From Turnera subulata (taxonomy: Eukaryota; Streptophyta; Magnoliopsida; Malpighiales; Passifloraceae), in the NCBI GenBank assembly GCA_028386065.3, contig JAKUCV010001627.1:42236-106235 (forward strand): a stretch of 64,000 bases of DNA. Direction: 5' to 3'. Shown here one piece after another: positions 21,011-30,684 of this stretch. The notes under the pieces were generated by a model, which saw nothing but the letters and a program-made list of their open reading frames with translations, did not search any database and was not told where the DNA came from. Position numbers and translations under genes: made by a program. Position 1 is the stretch's first letter. Each line of letters begins with the position of its first letter.

Positions 21011-21369
21011 GGTTATTAAACCCGGCCCGGTTATTGGCTCGTTTCAGTGGCCGGGTCGCGGGTTAAGAGGTTTAACCGGGGTTTAACTAAGTCTGACTGG
21101 TATTAGAATTAATAGTAAAAATATATAATTTTTTAGAAAAGATCTAACCAAAGGTCTAATCATGGTCTAAACAAGACAAAATTTAGAAATCTTTGACTTT
21201 TGACCCTGAAAAAAACGGAAACGGGTCAATAAAACCGAAAAACTAGGAGAATCCGTCATTACCCGACCAGTTTTTTGAAGGATACAACTCGGAAGGATAA
21301 GAAACCCAGATTGTGTCCAGGTCACGGTTACCCAGGTTCAACCAACCGGGCTGTGTCGAGTTTGATAAC
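21011..21369. mobile_element. Small TIR element related to the Mutator-like element at 9446-10778
   Basis: The left end GGTTATTAAACCCGGCCCGG and the complement of the right end (GTTATCAAACTCG, then CAGCCCGG) form imperfect inverted repeats of the same GTTAAACC(C/T)GG type seen at 9446. The flanks (about 20999-21010 and 21372-21382) show an 11-bp resemblance with three mismatches, fitting an old 9-11 bp duplication. Skipping it rejoins FVWDS with EENRKIHLLSWDDI of LINE2. Confidence 0.65.
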
Positions 21370-21371
21370 AA

Positions 21372-22234
21372 TGCCAGTGAGGAGAATAGGAAGATTCACT
21401 TGCTGAGTTGGGATGATATTTATTGCCCAATAATGGATGGTGGGTTGGGTCTGAGGAAAATGGAGCATTTGAATGATTACATGAGGTATAATTAATTAAA
21501 CCCATAGTTTATAAGCTCAAGTGTTGATTGCAAAGTATGTCTCAAAAAGAGGAGATGATTAGTTTATCAAACCATCTGGAAGGAAGTCGTATTTGTGGAG
21601 AGGTATTGAGAAGATTTGGGGACAGGTTTTGGAGGGTATGTAGTGGGTAATTGGGAATGGATTTTCGGTCAGATTTTGGGCCGATAGTTGGTTGGAGGGG
21701 GAACAATCCCTGCTGAATCATGCATTGGTGTTGTTGGATAGTTTTGTACTCAATAAAAGAGTTTATGAATATGTTATAAAGAATGGTGACTAGGATTGGA
21801 TCAAACTGAGAAGGTTGCTTCCTATGGATATCATTATGAAAATCTGTGCATTTGCTCCTTCACATCCAGATGCTGGACTTGATAATATGATACAAAAATC
21901 TTCTCGCTCAGGTACGTTTATTGTTGCCTCTGCTTACCTTGAGTTATTTGATTACTTTGCTGCTAATGATGGTGATTTGTAGAGTCATGTGTGGAAATGG
22001 AAGGGTCCTCAACAGATTCGATCCTTTTTATGGTTGATGGCGCATGGTAAGCTAATAACAAACGGGGAAAGATGCATGAGGCATTTGGCAAATAATCCTA
22101 ACTGTGAGGTATTTCATCATGTCGAATCAACTGTGCATGTGATGAGGGATTGTACTCGAGCTCGTGTGGTTTGGGAATTTTTACTTGATACTTCGGCCCT
22201 CTCGAATTTCTTTAATGTTGTTTTTATAGATTAG
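21372..22234 (+). pseudogene. LINE2 linker and zinc-binding domain
   Basis: Contains KIHLLSWDDIYCPIMDGGLG, the conserved W-x-x-h-C-P-x-x-x-GGLG linker. Then at 21989 comes the zf-RVT domain: HVWKWKGPQQIRSFLW, NGERCMRHLANNPNCEVF, HVMRDCTRARVVW. The first Cys pair is partly kept. Several stops lie between 21490 and 21980. Confidence 0.8.
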
Positions 22235-22429
22235 ATTAAGTTGAATTTATGTGGCAATTGGGGGAGAAGATCGTATGTGGATTGGAAGGCTATATTTGGT
22301 GTCACTTCTTGGCTTTTATGGCGTACTCGAAATGATAGATGGGCTAAAGGGGACTTAAGACATTGCTTTGCATGTTAATGTTGTGTTTTCTTATGTTGAG
22401 GAAATTCGGTATACTTTAGCTATGGAGGA

Positions 22430-22951
22430 CCGATTAAAGGGGCGTGGCGGAAAGAGTGGAAGTCCCTGTGTTTTGGAAACCTCCCCAATTGGGGGTAGTG
22501 AATATACTGATAGGGCCTCCAAAGATAACCTGGTCTTGCTAGTGCGGGGGGCTTGTTGAGGGATGATAGTGGGAACTTTCTAGGAGGATTTGCTAAGAAG
22601 TTAGGGATGTGCTCGACCTTAAAGGCGGAGCTTTGGGCTATCATGTTAGAGCTGGAAATGGCATGGAGTATGGGATTAACGAAGGTGGAGCTAGAAGTTG
22701 AATCCCTAGTTGTGCATCAGTTACTTTCGGGTTCAGAACTCCCGAGAAATGGCAATCTTGTTCTTGTGAGTAGGATCCATTCTCTCCTCAGTAACAAGTG
22801 GGCAGTGTTTTTATCTCATATATATAGAGAAGCCAACAAGTGTGCTGATATTTTGGCTAACTTGGGTTGTAATGTTTCCTTTGATTTTGAATCTTTTGTA
22901 TTTCCCTTCAATGTATTTATGAGGGCTTATGTTTTGATTGTATGGGAATAG
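22430..22951 (+). pseudogene. LINE2 RNase H remnant
   Basis: Reads GLLRDDSGNFLGGFAKKLG, then CSTLKAELWAIMLELEMAWS with the catalytic Glu, then KVELEVESLVVHQLL where the usual Asp is Glu. It ends with HIYREANKCADILANLG, which keeps the final Asp. The N-terminal part is frameshifted. A stop and a short untranslated region lead to the poly(A) tail at 23003. Confidence 0.8.
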
Positions 22952-23014
22952 TGCAAAGTAGAATTGTAAGAAGCTAGTTTTTAGGACTTATAGCCGTTGT
23001 TTTACAAAAAAAAA

Positions 23015-25212
23015 TGTTGAATAGTAGTGTGAATAGTGGTGTGGTTTTGTATCCCACATCACTTAGGAAGTGGAAGTGAGGGGTTGGAAAAGGCTATAAA
23101 TAAGACCCCTCATCTCCCTTTAGTATCATCCCAAAAATTAGAGTACATTGTATCCTAACAATTGTACTAAATACTCTTCTTCCACTAAAAAGAGCAGGCC
23201 CTTTTCTAGTGGTGCTCCGGAGACGTAGGCAAAATTGGCCGAACTCCGTTATCAATTTTTGAGTGTGTTATTCTTTTATTACTTCGCCTTTAATTTCCGC
23301 ATTTGTTTATTTGTTTAATATTGAACATTGGCCGGCTAAGCCGCCTTATCTCTTTGTTGGCTGGCAAAGCCGCCTTGTTCTATTTGTTGGCCGGCTTAGC
23401 CGCCTTTGTCAGGTATAGTTTGTGAATTAAAATACTGTGCAAGTGAGTCCTGTCTAGGAGGCTGGGTTTTAAGTGAATCATTGTTCCTCCAGTCTTTCCT
23501 GGGGATTTATCTTGGAATGATAATTCTATCTAAGGAGATAGGCTAGGCCATCTTTCCAGGAAATTATCGAATCAGTTCTGTGAATACCCGACCTAAAATC
23601 ACTTGGGCCTATTCACCTTTCCTTTACACCTTCTTCATAACCATCATCCAATATCTTTGGAGTCGCCACCCAAATTTTATTAAGGGACTAAAACTTGGAA
23701 AAAACCCTTCATGTGACTCCATTTAGGCAACTGGATAGCGAACCAAAGATGCTGGACCCGGGGATTCGTCATGGATGGGAAGGTGTTAGGCACCCATCCA
23801 TGTTGGGGCGAAACTTTGTGCAATTAGAGGATTTTGTGTGCCTTGTGCAAGTGTGCAAGTGTGAGCACCAAAACATATAATAACTGAATATTAAAAAGAA
23901 AGGGGACAAGAAGAAGATTGGGCTTGAGCTTCCACCACTAGAAACCACCTACGTACCCCGGCGACCGGGTTCAAAGCCCACGTAGTTCTTGACACGGCAT
24001 TATAACAGTCACATCATCATCAACATCAACATCTCAACAATAGTTGGTCAGACAAAAAGGGATTAGGATTACCTTTTGTAGCCCTCCTCTAGCTCCTTGA
24101 TTTGGGTTGTGCCTCCCACACAGTTTCCTCCCACTCCTCAACTCAATCTTGGAATTCTTCTTGATTTTCCCCCTTTGCTGCCTTCAATGGATGATGCTGC
24201 CCACAAAACTCTACCAGAGTTTTGCCTATGGAACTATTTCTTAAGCTTGGAGAGATAGAGTGTTTGTGTAATAAAATGTGTGTCTTGAAATGTGAGAGGA
24301 GGGCCCTATTTATAATGTTCTCGGTAGCCTAGGGGCGTGGACCAACTTAATGATCAAGGTAATGGCCAAAAATTTGGGCCAAAACCGAGTAGAATCAGAT
24401 TACGGGCGAAAATCGGGAAGAAAACGCGTTTCTGGGTGTGCATGACCGCCATGGCCGGCGGTCATCCTATGGATGACAGCCAGGCCGGGCGGTCATGGGT
24501 GGAAGACTGCCCAGGCCTTGTGGTCATCCCGAGATGACTGCCGGCGCCTACGCGTCTCACCCGTTCTTTCCTTTTTCGGTCCCGATTCTCCCCTCATTCC
24601 TCCCTGTTGATCCTACCGCGTAATTAACCCCTAGACTGCCTAGAATCCTCTGCTTTCTTGATTACTACTCCTCTCAGTCATCTCCTAATTGACTAATTAC
24701 ACAATGATTCCTCATTTTAAGCAAAAATCATACCAAAAACATTCTTGCTATTAAGGAATGATTTAACTCTGATTTTCACAAAAATCAGAGCTAAATTTGT
24801 CTGCAAGCAAGGTGTTGATGGGTTGTGCAACTCTGAAGAAAAGTCCATACCTTATTAAATTGGACCCTTACATTTATCTTCAACCCAAGAATAAATATAA
24901 TTGGGTTTAATAAATAAACAAGCCCAAATTTAATGAGATAAAATATATTTTAGCAATTTAGTCCTTAACATACCCTATGATTAAATCGTCTCATTAATCC
25001 TAGGCATATAAAAGTCTTAATTACTATAACGTATAAATTCTACTAAAATTAAACCCCATCCATGCTTCAACCCAAGACTAACTCATCAATATTATGATTC
25101 AAACATGTCTGGAGTCTAATCTCAATATAATTTTCATGGGTCAAATTTGGGTGTTCACAAGTTCAATTCACTAGTTTGTTGTACTGGGAAAATTACCCGA
25201 GTTTCCCCAACA
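23015..25212 (+). repeat. 5' LTR of copia copy 2, split by a solo LTR
   Basis: Runs 23015-23578 and 25165-25212. A TATAAATA box lies at 23095-23102. Three tandem units of a 30-bp motif with the core GGCTGGCAAAGCCGCC occur at about 23330-23408. Without the solo LTR it is about 612 bp, against 601 bp for the 3' LTR. Confidence 0.88.
23579..25159 (-). mobile_element. Solo LTR, 1581 bp, minus orientation
   Basis: The plus strand starts TGTGAATACCCGACC and ends GGGTGTTCACA, giving TG..CA ends with a TGTGAA/TTCACA inverted repeat. AGTTC flanks both sides (23574-23578 and 25160-25164), a perfect 5-bp duplication. A minus-strand TATAAATA box (24307-24314) sets the orientation. No internal coding sequence is present. 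It is likely the product of LTR-LTR recombination of an unidentified element. Palindromic GGTCATC/GATGAC blocks lie at 24440-24545. Confidence 0.88.
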
Positions 25213-25214
25213 AG

Positions 25215-25227
25215 TGGTAGCAGAGCC
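25215..25227 (+). promoter_or_regulatory. Primer-binding site of copia copy 2
   Basis: TGGTAGCAGAGCC two bases after the LTR end matches the initiator tRNA-Met site with one mismatch. Confidence 0.85.
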
Positions 25228-25334
25228 GAAAGTTCGTCCTTTGGGCTATTTGAAATTGTTGAATACTATCTTTTGATTTTGTAATAGCGGAAGCGAGTTC
25301 AAAACAGGCTACATCAAGTATACAGTCAGGAGAG

Positions 25335-26099
25335 ATGGCTTCCACATCCAGATGGTCGAGGATCCCAGAATCCAGTTCGAAGCTTCCTGTGGAGATATTT
25401 GACGGTACCGGTCATTTTGGCATGTGGCAGTGTGAGGTCCTTGACTCGCTATTCCAGCAGGGACTTGATGCTGCTATTGAAGAAGAGAAACCTGACGATA
25501 TCAGTAACAAGGAGTGGGCCGACGTAAACAAGTTTGCATGCGGAACAATTCGATCGTGTTTGTCAGGGAGTAGAAATATGCATTCAAAAATGAAGTTTCT
25601 GCACACAAACTGTGGAAAGCATTGGAAGACACCTTCTTGAAGAAGAGTGGTCAGAATATGCTTCTGATGAAGAAGAGATTGTTCCGGTTCGAGTATCAAG
25701 AAGGTTCTACGATGAATGAACACATCATTTTGTTTAAAAAATTAGTAGCAGACCTGTTTAATTTAGACGTAGTATTTGAAGATGAAGACTTGGCTTTGAT
25801 GATGTTATCATCTCTTCCAGATGAATTCGAGCACCTGGAGACTGCGCTACTTCATGGGAAGGAGAATGTACCATTGGAGGCTGTATGTTCTGCTTTGTAT
25901 AGTCACGAGTTGAGACAACAAGATAAAGTGAAGAACAAAGCACCTACAGCAAATGAAGCCTTAGTGGCTAGAGGACGACAGCAAGGCCAGTCAAAGGGAA
26001 GAAGAGGAAGATCCAATTCAAGAAGCAAAGTTGCCAAAATGAGTGTGCCTTTTGTCATGACAAAGGGCATTGGAAGAAAGACTGTCCGAAGTTGAAAAA
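25335..26099 (+). pseudogene. Gag of copia copy 2, frameshifted
   Basis: Starts MASTSRWSRIPESSSKLPVE and has the FDGTGHFGMWQCEVLDSL motif near residue 25. A frameshift near 25600 shifts to LWKALEDTF-like and LLMKKRLFRFEYQEGSTMNE, the UBN2-type core. The zinc knuckle CAFCHDKGHWKKDC (CX2CX4HX4C) is readable in a third frame at about 26046-26090. Two frame changes prevent a full-length product. Confidence 0.85.
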
Positions 26100-27506
26100 G
26101 AAGAGAAAGACTCCACAAGATGCAAATGTTGCAGAATGCAAGAGTGATGCAGAGTCAGATACTTCTTTGGTTGCTTCACCTTCAACATCACATATTGATG
26201 AGTGGATTTTGGATTCTGGTTGCACCTACCATATGTGTCCCATTCGGGAATGGTTCTTTGACCTTGAAGAGCTAAATGGCGGGGTTGTTTTCATGAGCAA
26301 TGACAATCCATGTAAAACAACTGGGATAGGTTCAATCAAGCTGAAAAATCATGCTGGATCACCACCAGGATTTTGAGAGAAGTTCGATATGTTCCAGAGT
26401 TGAAGAAGAATCTCATTTCTTTGGGGGCCTTAGAATCAAAAGGCCTAGTTGTCACTATCTGAGATGGAATTCTTAAAGCAACATCAGGAGCATTGGTGAT
26501 GTTAAAAGGTGTGAGGAAGAATAATCTGTATTACTACCAAGGTAGTACAGTAATTGGGGCAGTTGCAGTAGTAATTTTTGGAAGCAAGAAGGATGTAGAG
26601 GCAACAAAGCTGTGGCATATGCGTTTGGGACATGCTGGTGAAAAATCCTTGCAGATTCTTGCCAAGCAGGGATTGTTGAAAGGTACGAAAACTTGCAAAT
26701 TGGAATTTTGTGAGCATTGTGTTCTGGGAAAGCAACGAAGAGTGAAGTTTGGCACTACTATCCATAATACCAAGGGGATTTTGGACTATGTGCATTCAGA
26801 TGTGTGGAGACCAGCCAAGACTCCATCTCTTGGAGGTAGACACTATTTTGTCACTTTTGTTGATGATTTTTCCAGACGAGTATGGGTGTTTACAATGAAG
26901 AAGAAGGATGAAGTGCTTGGAATTTTCCTTAAATAGAAAACTCAGGTTGAGAACCAGATAGGAAGGAAGAATAAAGTTCTCCGAATAGACAATGGTGGAG
27001 AATATACGAGTGATCCTTTCTTGAAGATATGCCAAGATTGTGGAATAGTTCGGCACTTCAAAGTCAGAAAAACAACACAGCAGAACGGGGTGTCAGAGCG
27101 TATGAACAAGACATTGGTGGAGGAAGTTCGTTGTATACTGTCTAATGTTGGGCTAGGCAGAAATTTTTTGGCTGAGGTTGTGACATATGCTCAACATCTT
27201 GTTAATCGGGTGCCACATTCAGCTTTAGGTGGCAAGACCCCTTTGGAGGTATGGTCTGGAAAACCTGCTACAGATTATGATTCTTTACGTGTGTTTGGAT
27301 CCACTGCATACTACCATGTGAATGAATCAAAGTTAGATCCACGAGCAAAGAAGGCTCTATTTATGGGTCTTAATGCTGGAGTGAAGGGATACCATCTTTG
27401 GTGTCTAGAGGCAAAGAAGACTATTATCAGCAGGGATGTTACCTTTGATGAATCTGTCATGTTAACTAAGGTAAATCCAGAAGAAGCTGGTGGTACTTCA
27501 CAGTAG
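26100..27506 (+). pseudogene. Protease and integrase of copia copy 2
   Basis: The aspartic protease motif WILDSGCTYHM lies at about 26200. The integrase zinc module reads LWHMRLGHAGEKSLQIL and CEHCVLGKQ. The catalytic core reads HSDVWRPAKTPS and VTFVDDFSRRVWVF, then RIDNGGEY and the Glu region QQNGVSERMNKTLVEEVRC. Stops interrupt at about 26374, 26461, 26935 and 27505. Most look like single-base changes in an otherwise well-kept frame. Confidence 0.9.
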
Positions 27507-28895
27507 GTGGAGTGTGTATCAAAGCAGGTGGAGTTTGAGCCTACTATTGTGATCCCAACTAAGAGCACCAATGGTGACTCTCCATTGACAGAGGAAGAGT
27601 CAGATGGAGAAGAGGTTCCGACCCAAGAACCTACGCAGCAGTTCGAGTCAATTGCCACTAGTAGACTAAGACGAGAAAGGAGAAAACCAGAACGTCTCAT
27701 TGAAACGGTGGCCTATGTACTTTCAGTGGTGGATGATGTTCCTTCCACTTTTTCAGAAGCCATTCGGAGTTCTAAAAGTAGCAGTTGGAAAGATGCAATG
27801 GAGGAAGAGATGGAATCTTTTCAATAGAACAAAACATGGAAGTTGACACAACTACCGAAGGCAAAGAAGGCAATTGGATGCAAATGGGTATTTGCTAAGA
27901 AAGAAGGATTTCCTAACAAAAGTAATGTTGGCTACAAGGCAAGATTGGTGACTAAAGGCTACGCTCAGAAGGAGGGAATTGATTATAATGAGGTATTTTC
28001 TCCAGTTGTGAAGCATTCCTCCATTAGAATTTTGTTGTCCTTGATAGCACAATTGAATTTGGAGCTAGCCCAACTTGATGTGAAGACTGCATTCTTACAC
28101 GGTGACTTGAAGGAGGAAATCTATATAACTCATCCCGATGGATACAAAGTTGCTGGTAAAGAAAATTGGGTGTGCAAACTAGACAAGTCGTTGTACAGTT
28201 TGAAGCAATCACCAAGACAGTGGTTCAAACGATTTGACAAGTTTATGTTGGGTTAGAAGTACACAAGGAGCAAATACGACCATTGTGTGTATTTGAGAAG
28301 ACTACAAGATGGGTCCTACATCTATCTACTCTTATATGTTGATGATATGTTGATAGCTGCAAAGAGCCAAGTTGAAATTGATAAGTTGAAGGCTCAGTTG
28401 GGTAGAGAGTTCGACATGAAGGATTTGGTGGAAGCCAAGAAGATTCTCGGTATGGAGATAAGCAGAGACAGAGAGGGAGGCAAGCTTTGGCTGACACAAA
28501 AAGAGTATTTAAAGAAAGTACTACAACGTTTTGGCATGATTGAAGGGTCAAAACTTGTAGGTACTCCGCTTGCTCCTCATTTGAAGCTTAGCAGTCAGTT
28601 ATCTACGCAGACAGATGAAGAACGAGAGTACATGGCAAAAATTCCTTATGCCATTGTAGTCGGAAGCTTGCTGTATGCAATGGTGTGTACGAGACCGGAT
28701 ATTTCACAAGCTGTTAGTGTTGTGAGAAGATACATGCATGATCCTAGTAGAGGTCATTGGCAAGCTGTGAAATGGATTCTTCAGTATATCAAAGATACCG
28801 TAGATGTTGGCTTAATGTTTAAGAAGGATGAATCACTTGGTCAAGGTGTGGTTGGATATTATGATTCTGACTATGCAGGAGATTTGGATAAATGA
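27507..28895 (+). pseudogene. Reverse transcriptase of copia copy 2
   Basis: Contains GCKWVFAKKEGFPN, YKARLVTKGYAQKEGIDYNE, LAQLDVKTAFLHGDL (motif A Asp) and YSLKQSPRQWFKRFDKFM. The active-site box is LLLYVDDMLIAAKSQ at about 28327-28370. In-frame stops lie near 27826, 28255 and 28894; the frame continues through each. The RNase H start MVCTRPDISQAVSVVRRYMH is near 28680. Confidence 0.9.
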
Positions 28896-29310
28896 AGATC
28901 AACGACAGGCTATTTGTTCACTTTAGCAAAAGCCCCTATTAGTTGGAAGTCCACTTTACAGTCAACGGTGGCTGTCTACAACAGAAGCAGAGTATATGGC
29001 TATTACAGAAGCTGTGAAGGAGGCAATTTGGCTTTATGGATTGCTCAAAGACTTGGGGGTTGGTCAGAAACAACTTGTAGTATATTCTGACAGTCAGAGT
29101 GTTATTCATTTAGCGAAGAATCAAGTCTTTCATGCACGGACGAAGCACATTGATGTTCGCTATCATTTTATGCGGGAGTTTCTTGAAGAAGAAGAGATAC
29201 TTCTCCAGAAGAATTTGACTACAGAGAATCCTGCAGATATGATGACCAAGGTGGTGACAAGGCCCAAGTTTGAACATTGTTTAGACTTGGTCAATATCCT
29301 GCACATTTGA
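28896..29310 (+). pseudogene. RNase H C-terminus of copia copy 2
   Basis: After a stop at 28893-28895 and a frame change near 28980, the sequence reads TEAEYMAITEAVKEAIWL, then VYSDSQSVIHLAKN (catalytic Asp) and TKHIDVRYHFMREF. It ends at VNILHI and a stop at 29310, the normal copia C-terminus. Confidence 0.85.
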
Positions 29311-29401
29311 ATTGGTGCCAGATGACGCAAGTTGGAAGCACCGCAGAGGCTGTTCTTTGTTTGATTGAGAAGATAGAGATTTGGTGGACTACAAAAAATA
29401 C

Positions 29402-29413
29402 CAAGGGGGAGAT
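29402..29413 (+). promoter_or_regulatory. Polypurine tract of copia copy 2
   Basis: CAAGGGGGAGAT directly precedes the 3' LTR start at 29414. Confidence 0.85.
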
Positions 29414-30014
29414 TGTTGAATAGTAGTGTGAATAGTGGTGTGGTTTTGTATCCCAATCACTTAGGAAGTGGAAGTCAGGGGTTGGAAAAGGCTATAAATA
29501 AAACCCCTCACCTCCCTTTAGTATCATCCCAAAAATTAGAGTATATTGTATCCTAACAATTGTACTAAATACTCTTCTTCTACTAAAAAGAGCAGACCAT
29601 TTTCTAGTGGTGCTCCGGAGACGTAGGCAAAATTGGCCGAACTCCGTTATCAATTTTTGAGTGTGTTCTTCTTTTTTTATTTCGCCTTTAATTTCCGTAT
29701 TTGTTTATTTGTTTAGTATTCAACATTGGCATGCTAAGCCGCCTTATCTCTTTGTTGGCTGGCAAAGCCGCCTTGTTCTATTTGTTGGCCGGCTAAGCCG
29801 CCTTTGTCGAATATAGTTTGTGAATTAAAATACTGTGCAAGTGAGTCCTGTCTAGAAGGCTGGGTTTTAAGTGAACCATTGTTCCTCTAGTCTTTCCTGG
29901 AGATTTATCTTGGAATAATAATTCTGTCTAAGGAGATAGGCTAGGCCATCTTTCTTGGAAATTATCGAATCAGTTCAATTCACTAGTTTGTTGTAGTGGT
30001 GAGTTTCCCCAACA
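29414..30014 (+). repeat. 3' LTR of copia copy 2, 601 bp
   Basis: Starts TGTTGAATAGTAGTG and ends TTTCCCCAACA. TATAAATA is at 29493-29500. It carries the same three GGCxGGCxAAGCCGCC units (about 29727-29804) as the 5' LTR. Confidence 0.9.
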
Positions 30015-30684
30015 AAAAAAACTCTAACAACGGTTTTTATGATAAATAATTATCATCTTTATTCTTTCTTTCTCGAGTAAAGTAGTATTTTTCATTCATA
30101 TAAACACAATTAGTGAAAACTAACTGTGTCGTCTTAGTCATATGGAAACACGCAATGATGGAATCTTAGGAAAATAAATCTACTATTATGATTTATAGAG
30201 ATGAAAATACCAATTATATTTTAGTTGGAATTGTATATACTTTGATCTCTATCTTTTCTTCTTTTTTATGATATGTTCAGGAATCCTAATTTGGCTAGTT
30301 TTCAATTTCAAATTTCTTAAAAGCTAATATTTAAATTTGGTGATTATCCTAAGATATTATTGAGCTTGATTTTTTTTACACAAAAAAATTAGCAATACTG
30401 CAAATAAAAGCTTTTCGTGTTAAATTTTAATTCTTTCTTCACAAAAACTATAACTAAGTGTGATCGTTGTTGCATCTTTGAAAAGCTCTGGATTAAGTGC
30501 AACAATCTTTCTTTTTGTAGGAATCGAAGAGTAATTTTATTGCTCAAGGCTCATGCCCAAACTGAGATACATCAACCCTAGCAATAGAGATAACTAATAG
30601 AAACAGAGATAAACTAATAGAAACAGGAAAAAAAAAAAAAAAAGCTAAGTGGGAGAGGATAAAAGAAACCAAAAAAGACTGAAA
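30015..30684. other. Unassigned AT-rich spacer
   Basis: No gene was recognised. It holds the remaining A-run after the copia insertion and a candidate LINE2 target duplication (30041-30059). The minus strand around 30520-30600 has an AATAAA-like stretch resembling a LINE 3' end, but this is weak. Confidence 0.5.

Larger units (their letters stand above)
12242..23014 (+). mobile_element. LINE2: L1-type LINE interrupted by a hAT-like MITE, a copia element and a TIR element
   Basis: An ORF1 tail, endonuclease, reverse transcriptase, zinc-binding and RNase H domains occur in order on the plus strand, and the element ends in TTTTACAAAAAAAAA at about 23003-23014. The 5' limit is inferred from a 19-bp direct repeat with one mismatch (12223-12241 and 30041-30059) that could be its target duplication. 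It is 5' truncated within ORF1. Each internal insertion leaves the protein reading continuous when removed. Confidence 0.75.
23015..30014 (+). mobile_element. Ty1-copia element copy 2 (Tork/TNT1-like), inserted in the LINE2 poly(A) tail
   Basis: Both LTRs start TGTTGAATAGTAGTG and end CCCCAACA. Both flanks are runs of A, consistent with an AAAAA target duplication in the LINE2 tail. The interior has gag, protease, integrase, reverse transcriptase and RNase H in copia order, with several in-frame stops. The LTRs differ by roughly 5 percent by eye, so it is clearly older than the element at 13429. A solo LTR later landed in its 5' LTR. The similarity pattern resembles TNT1-94 type elements. Confidence 0.9.
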
